Below, piece by piece: positions 26,950 to 35,460 of a stretch of DNA of 64,000 bases (positions are counted from its first letter, which is position 1; every line of letters begins with the position of its first letter). The notes beneath the pieces are model-generated. The model was not told the origin of the DNA, made no database searches, and was given only the letters and a program-made list of their open reading frames with translations. The stretch is from positions 5,509,001 to 5,573,000 of the forward strand of contig NZ_JAZHSB010000001.1 of the NCBI RefSeq assembly GCF_036924715.1. The letters run 5' to 3'. The DNA is from Bradyrhizobium sp. AZCC 1721. GTDB lineage: Bacteria > Pseudomonadota > Alphaproteobacteria > Rhizobiales > Xanthobacteraceae. The translations under genes were made by a program, and so were the position numbers.

Positions 26950-27438
26950 ATGAGCGCGTTTCGTCAAAGTGTCGAAGCCATGATTCCGGCGCTCCGCCGC
27001 TATGCACGCGCACTCGCGCGCGATGCCGACATCGCCGACGACCTGGTGCAGGATACGCTGGTGCGTGCGTTGCGTTCCGAGCGGCTGTTTCTCGGCGGCG
27101 ACGTCAGGAGCTGGCTCTATACGATCCTGACCAATTTGAACAAGAACCGGCGACGCTCGCTGGCGCGGCGGCCGCAATTCATGCCGCTGCTCGACAACAA
27201 CCCGGACGCCAGCGGCACCGAGGCGGAGGGCCGCGACATTGCGCGGGCGCTGGCAACGTTGGTGGAAGAACAGCGCTCGGTGCTGCTCCTGGTGATGCTT
27301 GAAGGGCTGAGCTACCGCGAGGTCGCCAACATCCAGGGCGTGCCGATCGGTACCGTAATGTCCCGGCTTGCCCGCGCACGCGCGCATGTCAAAGCTTCGC
27401 TCGAGGGCGAACGCGCGGCGCTCAGGCGGGTGAAATGA
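26950..27438 (+). CDS. ECF-type RNA polymerase sigma factor
   Basis: A 162-aa protein with a sigma region 2 (YARALARDADIADDLVQDTLVRAL and SWLYTILTN) and a region 4 helix-turn-helix (GLSYREVANIQGVPIGTVMSRLARAR). No region 3 is present, as in ECF factors. The next gene, 53 bases downstream, encodes a membrane anti-sigma-like protein, so the pair likely forms a signal-responsive switch. No self-like promoter was recognised by eye. Confidence 0.92.
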   Translation: MSAFRQSVEAMIPALRRYARALARDADIADDLVQDTLVRALRSERLFLGGDVRSWLYTILTNLNKNRRRSLARRPQFMPLLDNNPDASGTEAEGRDIARALATLVEEQRSVLLLVMLEGLSYREVANIQGVPIGTVMSRLARARAHVKASLEGERAALRRVK

Positions 27439-27491
27439 CGAAGGTGCACGAAACGCGTTACGCAGCAGATCAGGAATAGACAGAGACGACA

Positions 27492-28262
27492 ATGACCGAT
27501 CGCAACATTCCCGTCACCGAAGACGAGCTGCATGCTTACGTCGACGACGAGCTGCCGGCAGAACGCCGCGGCGACGTCGAAGCGTGGCTCGCCTCGCATC
27601 CCGACGATGCCGCGCGGGTGCGGTCGTGGCGCGCGATGGCGGAAGCGCTGCATACCAGGTACGATTCGGTTGTCGACGAGGCGGTGCCGAGACGGCTCGA
27701 GATCGAGCGGCTGGTGCGACAGCCGCGCAGATGGGTGTACGGCGCGGTGGCGGCGACGCTGGCGGCGTTCATCGCCGGCGGCGGCATCGGCTGGTTCGCA
27801 CGCGGCGCGGCGACTGCACCTTCGGCTTTCCAAAATTTGACGGTGCATGCGATCGAAGCGCACCGGCTTTACGTGGTGGAAGTGCGGCATCCCGTCGAGG
27901 TGCCGGGCAGTGAACGCCATCATCTGCAGCAATGGCTGACCAAGCGCTGCGGCTGGGTCGTCCGCGCGCCGGAACTGGCGGGGGCCGGATTGAAACTCGT
28001 CGGCGGACGGCTGTTGCCGGGTTCCGGGGGCCCAGCGTCCTTCATGATGTATGAGAGCGCCTCAGGCGAACGCTTCACGATCTACACCGCGAAATCGGAC
28101 GCCGAGGCGACCCAAATGCGGTACGCGGCGGAAGGTAAGGAGAGCACCCTGTTCTGGGCCGACGACGGCGTCGTCTATGCGGTGGTGTCTACCGGCGCCG
28201 ACAGGGGACGGCTGACCCAGATCGCCCAGGCCGTCTACGATCAGATGGAAAAGAAGGGCTGA
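27492..28262 (+). CDS. Membrane anti-sigma factor
   Basis: The 256-aa protein starts TDRNIPVTEDELHAYVDDELP, an anti-sigma N-terminal domain, then one transmembrane helix at about residues 83-101 (GAVAATLAAFIAGGGIGWFA) and a periplasmic domain of some 150 residues. The H-x3-C-x2-C zinc motif of ZAS-type anti-sigmas is missing. It would hold the adjacent ECF sigma factor at the membrane until a periplasmic signal arrives. The signal is unknown. Confidence 0.85.
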   Translation: MTDRNIPVTEDELHAYVDDELPAERRGDVEAWLASHPDDAARVRSWRAMAEALHTRYDSVVDEAVPRRLEIERLVRQPRRWVYGAVAATLAAFIAGGGIGWFARGAATAPSAFQNLTVHAIEAHRLYVVEVRHPVEVPGSERHHLQQWLTKRCGWVVRAPELAGAGLKLVGGRLLPGSGGPASFMMYESASGERFTIYTAKSDAEATQMRYAAEGKESTLFWADDGVVYAVVSTGADRGRLTQIAQAVYDQMEKKG

Positions 28263-28667
28263 CCAGAAGCCCCCGGGGGAGCTCAGCGGAACCCGGGGAT
28301 CGTTGCGATCGGATCACGTGTTCCCGGATTGCGCTCTGCTTCGTCCGGGTTGCGGGCGGCGAAAAGCGACGAATTGGCAACACCCGCGCCGCTTGTCCAA
28401 ATTCTGACATCGAAAATCTGGAATCAAAACACCGGTGCGTCTCATTAATGCACCGGGTGATCACGCGAAAATGAGCAGCGTTCGATCCGCCGATCGGCGC
28501 AAGCGGCCTCGATCGGGGTTTGGTACCGCGCTGGTCCCCCTTTCGAGGCCGCCCCTTTTCCGGGAAACCCTTTGTTTCCAGGAAAGAAATGCACTTTTTT
28601 GGGAAACTCCCGCTCGGAACCCCGCTATTCAATTCCACGCAAAATTTGCGCCGCGAACCCGGCCGAA
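28263..28667. other. Intergenic region with a degenerate repeat, no gene
   Basis: About 400 bases between convergent genes. An imperfect CCCGG-rich inverted repeat (roughly 28284-28352) resembles a decayed palindromic repeat. Beyond it the sequence becomes more A/T-rich and holds no credible reading frame. Confidence 0.4.
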
Positions 28668-29636
28668 TCAGCCGAAATCGCTGCGCGGATTGTACGGGTG
28701 GCCATCGCGCCACTTCTGCATCAATGCCTCGAGCTCGCTATCGTTCCCGTCGGGCAAAATAATCCGGGTGGTGACGAGCAAGTCCCCGGTTTCCCCGGGC
28801 TTGGGCAGGCCCTTGCCCTTGAGGCGGAAGGTGCGGCCGCTTGAGGTATTTTTCGGGATCGAGAGCTCTACCGCGCCACCCAGGGTGGGCACGCGGACCT
28901 TGCCGCCCAACACCGCCTCATAAAGCGTGATGGGCAGATCCAGGCGCAAATCGCTGCCATCGACCTTGAAGAAGGGATGCGGGGCGATGCTGACCGTAAT
29001 CAGGAGATCGCCCGGCGGGTGGCCCGGCGCAGTTTCGCCCTGCCCCTTTAGCCGGATCTGCTGACCGGCGGTGACGCCTGCGGGGATCTTGACGTTGAGC
29101 TCCTTGCCGGTCGGCAAACGGACGCGCTTTTCCCCGCCCTTGACCGACTCTTCCAGCGACACCGTCATGGTGACGTTCAGATCGAGATCGAGGCCGACTC
29201 CACCGGTGTCGAATTCAAAGGTTCGGCCGCCGCCGGCACGTCCGCTCCTGGCTGCGCCGCCGAACATGCTGTTGAGGATGTCCTCGAAGCCCGCGCCGCC
29301 CATGCCGCCGGGGCCGCCCCCGCTGCGGAAAGTGTAGGATTCGAAACCACCTCCACCGGCTCGGCCGCGCGGGTCGCCGGAAAAGCCGCCACCAGGAAAG
29401 CCTTGGAAGCGCGGCTTGCCCTCGGCATCGATCTCGCCGCGATCGAACTGCTTGCGCTTGTCCTCGTCGCCGATGATCTCGTTGGCGGCGTTGATCTCGG
29501 AAAATCGCGCCGCAGCCTTCGGATCGTTCTTGTTGTTGTCGGGGTGATGCTTCTTGGCGAGCTTGCGGTAGGCACTCTTGATCGCCGTAGCGCTGGCGCC
29601 TCGCGGCACCCCCAAGACCTCATAGGGGTCGCGCAT
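28668..29636 (-). CDS. DnaJ/CbpA-type J-domain co-chaperone without zinc finger
   Basis: A 322-aa type-B J protein. The J domain (MRDPYEVLGVPRGASATAIK) contains HPD at about residues 36-38. A Gly/Phe-rich linker (about 78-130) and two C-terminal beta-sandwich domains follow (VRLPTGKELNVKIPAGVTAG ... RLKGKGLP). There is no CxxCxGxG zinc region, so it is CbpA-like rather than DnaJ proper. It stimulates Hsp70 ATPase and delivers clients. Confidence 0.93.
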   Translation of the reverse strand: MRDPYEVLGVPRGASATAIKSAYRKLAKKHHPDNNKNDPKAAARFSEINAANEIIGDEDKRKQFDRGEIDAEGKPRFQGFPGGGFSGDPRGRAGGGGFESYTFRSGGGPGGMGGAGFEDILNSMFGGAARSGRAGGGRTFEFDTGGVGLDLDLNVTMTVSLEESVKGGEKRVRLPTGKELNVKIPAGVTAGQQIRLKGQGETAPGHPPGDLLITVSIAPHPFFKVDGSDLRLDLPITLYEAVLGGKVRVPTLGGAVELSIPKNTSSGRTFRLKGKGLPKPGETGDLLVTTRIILPDGNDSELEALMQKWRDGHPYNPRSDFG

Positions 29637-29760
29637 CCGTCACGTCTCCTTCACGGAAATTCGGTTCTTGAAGCTTAGGGCAATTCGCCCGCTTTGGCTT
29701 CATCTGGGGAGCCAGTTGCATTTTTGCAACTACCATGTCGCTTGAAGTCGATTTGAGGCG

Positions 29761-30159
29761 TTATCCCCTCGTCCACGGCTTAATTGTATGGATTTCCCAT
29801 CTACCGTGGCCTGCCTTGCAGGCGGCGCCCTGCAGCCAGCTTTCCGAGCGGCCGTTGACGTAGCTCGCCAGGAAATCCCGGCAGGTGCGCCCATCTTCCG
29901 CAGAATAGGCCTGCGACAGCGGCGTCACCGAGCCGCGCGCGCCGGTCTCCGGATTTTCCCAGGGTTGGCTGGAATCCTTGTCACCCTTGGTCAGCACGTC
30001 GGAGGCGGCGGTGCGGGCAAAGGCGAGATCGCTCTCGGTCGGCACCGGCGATTGCTTGCCCAGTGCACCCGTGACGTCGGCAGCGTTCATCTTGGCGTAG
30101 GCATCCGGGCGCGAGAGGCTGCAGCCGCCTGAGCCGAGACCGATCAAAATCAACGTCAT
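29761..30159 (-). CDS. RT0821/Lpp0805-type surface lipoprotein
   Basis: A 132-aa product starting MTLILIGLGSGGC, a very short lipoprotein signal with lipobox GSGGC. The start is supported by GAGGGG 8 bases upstream; a longer frame to a TTG at 30267 lacks such a site. The C-terminal half (SQPWENPETGARGSVTPLSQ, DGRTCRDFLASYVNG, WLQGAACKAGHGRWEI) matches the small surface-antigen domain common in Rhizobiales. Probable outer-membrane or inner-membrane lipoprotein of unknown role. Divergent from pdxH. Confidence 0.78.
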   Translation of the reverse strand: MTLILIGLGSGGCSLSRPDAYAKMNAADVTGALGKQSPVPTESDLAFARTAASDVLTKGDKDSSQPWENPETGARGSVTPLSQAYSAEDGRTCRDFLASYVNGRSESWLQGAACKAGHGRWEIHTIKPWTRG

Positions 30160-30281
30160 CACAGCGCCCCTCGGCCCGATCGCCGATAGGCCAACGCGTC
30201 CCCATGCCCTATATAGGGCGTGCCCGTATCGGGGCTGCAACGCGTTCTGGGACGCGAGGGTACGCAACTGGGACTCCTGAC

Positions 30282-30923
30282 ATGACGGACACGACCTCCA
30301 TCAAACACCCGACACCGTTAACATCGGGTGATTTTACCGCGGCCGAGGAACCATTTGCGCTGTTTGCCGAGTGGTTTGCGGAAGCCGTGAAGTCCGAGCC
30401 GAACGATCCCAACGCGATGGCGCTGGCGACCGTCGATGCCGACGGGCTACCCGACGTCCGGATGGTGCTGATGAAGGGCTATGATGCGGATGGTTTCGTG
30501 TTCTACAGCCACATCGCCAGCCAGAAGGGCCGCGAACTCGCCGCAAATCCTAAGGCCGCTTTACTATTTCACTGGAAGTCGCTGCGCCGTCAGGTGCGCG
30601 TCCGCGGCAGCGTGACGCCGGTGACGGACGAGGAAGCCGATGCGTATTTCGCGACGCGTCCGAAGCAGGCGCAGATCGGCGCCTGGGCCAGCAAGCAGTC
30701 GCAGCCGCTGGAGAGCCGCTTCGCTTTCGAGCAGGCAATCGCCAGGGTCGCGGCCAAATACGTCATCGGCGAAGTGCCGCGCCCGCCCGGCTGGAGCGGT
30801 TGGCGCATTACGCCCCAGCGTTTCGAATTCTGGCACGACCGACCATACCGCCTGCACGACCGCATCGAATTCCGCCGCGATGCGCCGTCACAGGCCTGGA
30901 GCAAGGTGCGGCTCTATCCCTGA
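30282..30923 (+). CDS. pdxH: Pyridoxamine 5'-phosphate oxidase
   Basis: The product is 213 aa counted from MTDTTSIKHP; upstream in-frame codons to 30204 are not needed. The FMN-binding split-barrel shows PNAMALATVDADGLPDVRMV, AALLFHWKSLRRQVRVRG and the C-terminal PPGWSGWRITPQRFEFW ... RLHDRIEFRR. It oxidises pyridoxamine or pyridoxine 5'-phosphate to pyridoxal phosphate. An SDR gene follows after 41 bases and may be co-transcribed. Confidence 0.95.
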   Translation: MTDTTSIKHPTPLTSGDFTAAEEPFALFAEWFAEAVKSEPNDPNAMALATVDADGLPDVRMVLMKGYDADGFVFYSHIASQKGRELAANPKAALLFHWKSLRRQVRVRGSVTPVTDEEADAYFATRPKQAQIGAWASKQSQPLESRFAFEQAIARVAAKYVIGEVPRPPGWSGWRITPQRFEFWHDRPYRLHDRIEFRRDAPSQAWSKVRLYP

Positions 30924-30964
30924 CGCTAAACGCACGCGACGACGTTCAAAGTTGAAAGACCTGC

Positions 30965-31717
30965 ATGCCCGCTCCATCCAATGCGCCACGGCGCACGCTG
31001 CTTCTGACCGGTGCCAGCCGCGGCATCGGCCATGCCACCGCGATCCGGTTCTCCTCGGCCGGCTGGCGCGTCATCACCTGTTCGCGGCACGCCTTCCCGG
31101 AAGTCTGCCCGTGGGGCGCCGGCCCGGAGGATCACATCGAGGTCGACCTCGGCAGCCATGACGACACCGTGCGCGCGATTTCCGAGATTCGCAGGCGGCT
31201 GGAGAACGACGAGTTGCACGCGCTGGTCAACAATGCGGCGATCTCGCCGAAGGCGCCGGGCGGCGGGCGGCTCGGCACCATGGACACCGATGTCGAAACC
31301 TGGAACCACGTCTTTCACGTCAACTTCTTCGCGCCGATCATGATCGCGCGCGGACTGCTCGAGGAGTTGAAACACGCCAGGGGCGCGGTGGTGAACGTCA
31401 CCTCGATCGCGGGCTCGCGCGTGCACCCGTTCGCGGGCGCGGCCTATGCGACGTCGAAGGCGGCGCTTGCCGCGCTGACGCGCGAGATGGCGTTCGATTT
31501 CGGCCGCGTCGGCGTCCGCGTCAACGCGATCGCGCCCGGCGAGATCGACACCTCGATCCTGTCGCCGGGCACCGAGAAGATCGTCGAGCAGCAGATTCCG
31601 ATGCACCGCCTCGGCACGCCGGACGAGGTGGCGAAGATCATTTACGTGTTGTGCACGGAAACCAGCTCTTACGTGAACGGCGCCGAGATTCACATCAACG
31701 GCGGCCAGCACGTGTAG
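30965..31717 (+). CDS. Short-chain dehydrogenase/reductase
   Basis: A 250-aa classical SDR: cofactor loop TGASRGIGHAT at about residues 15-25, NNAA in LHALVNNAAIS, catalytic Ser in VTSIAGS and the Y-x3-K pair in AYATSKAAL. C-terminal YVNGAEIHINGGQHV is typical. The substrate is unknown. It directly follows pdxH. Confidence 0.92.
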   Translation: MPAPSNAPRRTLLLTGASRGIGHATAIRFSSAGWRVITCSRHAFPEVCPWGAGPEDHIEVDLGSHDDTVRAISEIRRRLENDELHALVNNAAISPKAPGGGRLGTMDTDVETWNHVFHVNFFAPIMIARGLLEELKHARGAVVNVTSIAGSRVHPFAGAAYATSKAALAALTREMAFDFGRVGVRVNAIAPGEIDTSILSPGTEKIVEQQIPMHRLGTPDEVAKIIYVLCTETSSYVNGAEIHINGGQHV

Positions 31718-31733
31718 TGCATGACGTGATCTT

Positions 31734-31814
31734 GTAGGATGGGTAGAGCGCAGCGAAACCCATCAACCGGCTCGCGATGAAGCGATGGGTATCGCTTCGC
31801 TCCACCCATCCTAC
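31734..31814. repeat. REP-like palindromic repeat, family A copy 2
   Basis: Same layout and length (81 bases) as the element at 6888-6968: GTAGGATGGGTAGAGCGCAG at the left and TCGCTCCACCCATCCTAC at the right, in inverted orientation relative to each other. Confidence 0.8.
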
Positions 31815-31835
31815 GCTACGTCGCATGCTTGCCGT

Positions 31836-32057
31836 TCACTCCGCGCAAAACTTCCGCTGTGCAGTGCGCAGAGCAGCCGTCGCAGCGACGTTGAACGTGC
31901 TCGAACACTCATCCTCGTTCTCGCCGTCCGCCAGCACAGCACCGCAGTGCCGGCAAAGCCGCGTCGAGAACGCCTGCGCCTTGCCAACGCTGCGGCTCTG
32001 CTGATAGCGGGCCAGGTCGATGACGTTGCGTGGCGACATTATAAGTTTCTCAACCAT
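31836..32057 (-). CDS. 73-aa small protein with a CxxC motif
   Basis: Starts MVEKLIMSPRNVIDLARYQQ with GAGG 8 bases upstream. A central LCRHCGAVLADGENEDECSS contains C-x2-C and a further Cys 15 residues later, which suggests half of a zinc ribbon. Rest of the protein is Ala- and Arg-rich. I recall similar small proteins in Bradyrhizobium but no function. The 129 bases upstream before the CorA gene contain nothing recognised. Confidence 0.65.
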   Translation of the reverse strand: MVEKLIMSPRNVIDLARYQQSRSVGKAQAFSTRLCRHCGAVLADGENEDECSSTFNVAATAALRTAQRKFCAE

Positions 32058-32186
32058 GGGATCCTCGCGGCCTGAGAGACGCGTTATCGCAGACAAGTTT
32101 CGACCATTCGTTCAGTCCACTGCTCAAATTTTAGCGGTGGGATTGAGTCGATCTTTCGCACATCGGGAACCGCACGGAACTGTGAT

Positions 32187-33164
32187 CTACAGCCACTTCT
32201 TCCATCTGAAGAACAAGTACGGCAGCACTGCTGCCATGAGCATCATGAGCAGCGCCATCGGATAGCCGTGCGCCCATTCGAGTTCCGGCATCACCTTGAA
32301 GTTCATGCCGTAGACCGACGCGATCAGGGTCGGCGGCATCAGCACCACCGCCATTACGGAGAACAGCTTGATGATGTTGTTCTGTTCGAGATTGACGACG
32401 CCGAGCATGGCATCGAGCGTGAAGGTGATCTTGTTGGAGAGGTAGGAGGCGTGGTCGGTCAGGGAACCGACGTCGCGCTGCATGGTCTTGAGCTGTTCGC
32501 GCATATCCTTGGACCATTTGACACCCTCCACCACCGCCGACAGGAAGGTGACGACGCGGCCGATCGAGACCAGGCTCTCGCGGATCTTGGAGACCAGATC
32601 CCCCTTGCGCCCGATCGCGATCAGGATCTGCGAGTATCGCTTGGCCTGACCATGGCGTGCGCTTTCGGGCTCGAAGATGTCGTGCGAGACCTGGTCGACC
32701 TCGGCGCCAGCGCGCTCCAGAATGTCGGCGCAGCGGTCGATCACCGCGTCGAGCAGTTCCATCAGCACCATCTCGCCCGATATCCCGGGCAGGCAGGAGC
32801 GCGCCAGCTTGTGCTCAACGAGCGCAAACGGCTTCGGCTCGTCGTAGCGCACCGTCACCAGACGGTGACCGGCGAGAATGAAGGTGACGGCCGTGGTCCG
32901 CGGCATATCGGTGTCGGATTGGCACATCAGCGTAGCGGTCATGTAGCGGGCGGCGTTCTCGATATAGAGCCGGCTGGAAATCTCGATTTCCTGCATGTCC
33001 TCCCGGGTCGGTACTGCAATCCCGGTCAGCCGCTCGACCGCGCGGTCCTCCTGCCCCGTCGGGTTCAACAGGTCGATCCAGACCGCATTGTCCGGCAATG
33101 CTGCCGGGTCCACATCCGGGAGCTTCTTCAGGGTAGATTCGAAGGGAACAAACACCGAAAACAT
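32187..33164 (-). CDS. CorA family magnesium transporter
   Basis: The 325-aa product is read from MFSVFVPFESTLKKLPD. It has a long cytoplasmic alpha/beta domain and coiled stalk, then two C-terminal transmembrane helices with the selectivity motif YGMNF at about residue 285 and a basic end (RWKKWL). Pentameric CorA channels import Mg2+ or Co2+. Length and motif are normal. Confidence 0.93.
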   Translation of the reverse strand: MFSVFVPFESTLKKLPDVDPAALPDNAVWIDLLNPTGQEDRAVERLTGIAVPTREDMQEIEISSRLYIENAARYMTATLMCQSDTDMPRTTAVTFILAGHRLVTVRYDEPKPFALVEHKLARSCLPGISGEMVLMELLDAVIDRCADILERAGAEVDQVSHDIFEPESARHGQAKRYSQILIAIGRKGDLVSKIRESLVSIGRVVTFLSAVVEGVKWSKDMREQLKTMQRDVGSLTDHASYLSNKITFTLDAMLGVVNLEQNNIIKLFSVMAVVLMPPTLIASVYGMNFKVMPELEWAHGYPMALLMMLMAAVLPYLFFRWKKWL

Positions 33165-33503
33165 GGGCAACTCCGGAACCGGTAGACATCCCACCCAGCG
33201 GCACTAGACCCGATTCTGGCAAGTGCTTCATGACCCTCGCATTAACCGGCGTCGATATTTATGGCAGCGGGGTGGCGGCGGCGCGGCCGCGATTTGGCCC
33301 CTGCGCCATCCCTGCCCAGAAATCAACCGGAAGCCGCAAAACTTGCGGCATAAAAGCCACAGCCAGCCTTCCGCAGCGCAGAATGGACGTGCAAATGCTG
33401 GCATGTCAGCCGGCTTTTGCAGATAATGAGATTAATGGAATCGTCGCGTTTGAGGCGCAAGATTGTGGCTTGCGAACGCCTGACTTTCGATTGGAAGTGT
33501 ACC
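33165..33503. other. Intergenic region between divergent corA and L,D-transpeptidase genes
   Basis: About 340 bases with no gene, repeat or clear promoter that I can support. Confidence 0.4.
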
Positions 33504-34193
33504 ATGTCGTCGCTGAAAGTAATTTTGGGGCTGCTCGCCGCCGGCCTTGCGTTGTCCGGCTGCATGCCGGCAACCACCTATCAAGCTGCACCTGAAGCCA
33601 CCCTCAAGCCGAACGACAAGGCCCAGCTTGCCAAGGCGCGCTATGCCGCGGTCAAGCCCCCGGAACCGTTCCGCCGCGCCATCGTCGACTATCACCGCAA
33701 GGAACTGCCCGGTACCATCGTTGTCGATTCCGACAACCATTACCTCTATCTGGTCCAGGACGGCGGCAAGGCGATCCGCTATGGCGTCACCGTCGGCGAG
33801 GAAGCCCTCGCATTCTCCGGCATCGCGCGCGTCGGCAACATGGCGGAATGGCCGAAATGGACGCCGACCGCCGACATTCACAAGCGTATCGAAGGCCTGC
33901 CGGCCTCGGTGCCCGGCGGCGTCGACAATCCGCTCGGTGCCCGCGCGCTCTACCTGTACCAGGGCAACCGCGACACGCTGTTCCGCATCCACGGCACCAA
34001 CCAGCCGGAATATATCGGCGCCTCGATCTCGTCGGGCTGCATCCGCATGACCAACGAAGACGTCATCGACCTCTACAGCCGGGTGAAGACGGGCACCGTG
34101 GTCGTCGTGCTCGAACCCAAGCAGGGTGACTCGCCGTTCAATTCCAAGATGGCGCTGCAGGGCGGCGGCAACAGCAGCTCGATGGCGCAGTAG
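33504..34193 (+). CDS. L,D-transpeptidase lipoprotein (YkuD domain)
   Basis: The 229-aa protein begins SSLKVILGLLAAGLALSGC, a lipoprotein signal with lipobox LSGC (Cys20). The YkuD catalytic motif appears as HGTNQPEYIGASISSGCIRM, with the histidine and the active-site cysteine of SSGC. It forms 3-3 crosslinks in peptidoglycan or attaches proteins to it, in the periplasm. Length is normal. A terminator follows closely. Confidence 0.92.
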   Translation: MSSLKVILGLLAAGLALSGCMPATTYQAAPEATLKPNDKAQLAKARYAAVKPPEPFRRAIVDYHRKELPGTIVVDSDNHYLYLVQDGGKAIRYGVTVGEEALAFSGIARVGNMAEWPKWTPTADIHKRIEGLPASVPGGVDNPLGARALYLYQGNRDTLFRIHGTNQPEYIGASISSGCIRMTNEDVIDLYSRVKTGTVVVVLEPKQGDSPFNSKMALQGGGNSSSMAQ

Positions 34194-34221
34194 CCGACGC
34201 CGGTTACACTGCAGTGGAAGA

Positions 34222-35376
34222 TCAAGAGCGCCGGTTTTTCCGGCGCTTTTTCGTTGCGGGCTTGTCCTCGCGCGCCGGCTCGGCCTTTTCCGATTTCTCG
34301 CCATTCGATTCAGCGTCCGGCTTGGCCGCATCGGGCTTCGCACCAGACCTGTTTGCATCAGGCTTGTCAGACCTGTTCGCGTCGGATTTGGCGTCGTCGG
34401 GTTTGGCGGCGACCTCGCGCGGCGGCGCTTCCTCGGGCCGTTCGGCCGGCAATAGCGGCGCTCTCTGCGGCAGCGGGTCCCAGACGTCCCATTGGCAGAT
34501 CCGGTAATTGCCGCGCCGCTCCATCAGATCGAGATGGATGTGGTCCTCGTGGTACCAGTCCGAACCCGGGCCGAGCACGGTCGAGAACCGCGTGCAGGCG
34601 GAGTGCAGCACGGTCTCGCGCAATTTCCGCGGCACGGTCCGGTCGGTTAGCGAGATCGAGGTGCCATCGGTGAGCTTGAAGGCGCGCACGTCGAGCGCGT
34701 TGGCGCGGCCGTGCTCGGAGAGTTTTGCGCCGACGATGCGGTTACGGCCACGGCACTCGAACGAGTCGAAATTGTCGAGATCGGAGACGGTGCTGCCGAG
34801 GCGCTCAGCGAGCGGTGCGATATCCTTGCGGATCCACTCTGCCAGCGCAGACGCCATGGGACAACGCAGGATCGCCGCCGGCTTCACCGACACCCGCCGC
34901 TTGTCCGGCAGCACGATCGCCTCGAGCCGCACCAGATCCTCGCCGCCGCAGCCGTTGGCGCCGCGGATGTCCGGGATGCTGGGCGCAATGGCGACTTCGT
35001 CCGTCAGCGCCAGGCGGCACGCGGAGGGTTGTGGCGTGGGCTGCGGTGCAGGCGCCGCCTGCTCCTTGGCCTTGTCTTTCTCAGGCGACGCCTGCTCCTT
35101 CTCGGCCGGCTGCTCAGGCTCGGCAGACGGCGCCTCAGCGGGACGCGGCCTCGGCAGCGGCACAGCCACACGGCGCGCCTTTGCTCGCGGACGTGGTTGT
35201 AAATGCCTGAATAGGTTGTCCCACGGCGCGGCGTGCGAAGCCTTTGCCGCCCAGGCCGGCTCGACTGGCATGCCAATCAACAGCGCGGCCGCGGCAGCGG
35301 TAACCATTGCCGCTGCAATGCGGCCAAAGGTGCCATTAGCCCATTTTCGGCTTGCTTTCTGCGCGGTAAAGTTCAT
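34222..35376 (-). CDS. Extensin-like family secreted protein
   Basis: A 384-aa protein with an N-terminal signal (AAAMVTAAAAALLIGMPVEP, cleavage after AWA). A Pro/Glu/Lys-rich spacer (residues 60-115) precedes the extensin-like C-terminal domain with conserved cysteines (SACRLAL, ANGCGGEDLV, ILRCPMASAL, SFECRGRN) and motifs SEHGRANALDVRAF and WYHEDHIHLDL, which resemble a zinc-dependent peptidoglycan peptidase fold. A 70-residue Lys/Asp/Ala-rich tail ends KKRRKNRRS. Probably cell-wall associated. Confidence 0.85.
   Translation of the reverse strand: MNFTAQKASRKWANGTFGRIAAAMVTAAAAALLIGMPVEPAWAAKASHAAPWDNLFRHLQPRPRAKARRVAVPLPRPRPAEAPSAEPEQPAEKEQASPEKDKAKEQAAPAPQPTPQPSACRLALTDEVAIAPSIPDIRGANGCGGEDLVRLEAIVLPDKRRVSVKPAAILRCPMASALAEWIRKDIAPLAERLGSTVSDLDNFDSFECRGRNRIVGAKLSEHGRANALDVRAFKLTDGTSISLTDRTVPRKLRETVLHSACTRFSTVLGPGSDWYHEDHIHLDLMERRGNYRICQWDVWDPLPQRAPLLPAERPEEAPPREVAAKPDDAKSDANRSDKPDANRSGAKPDAAKPDAESNGEKSEKAEPAREDKPATKKRRKNRRS
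34227..34251 (+). terminator. Rho-independent terminator of the L,D-transpeptidase gene
   Basis: AGCGCCGG (34227-34234), a TTTTT loop, and CCGGCGCT (34240-34247) followed by TTTT. It lies inside the last codons of the convergent extensin-like gene, so the basic C-terminal end of that protein is encoded by the terminator. Confidence 0.75.
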
Positions 35377-35460
35377 TTCAATTCCATGAACTTAACCCCG
35401 ATCCGCCAGCAATGTTCGCGGATCGTGCGGCAATAAAACAACCATCGGAGGAAAGTGCGT

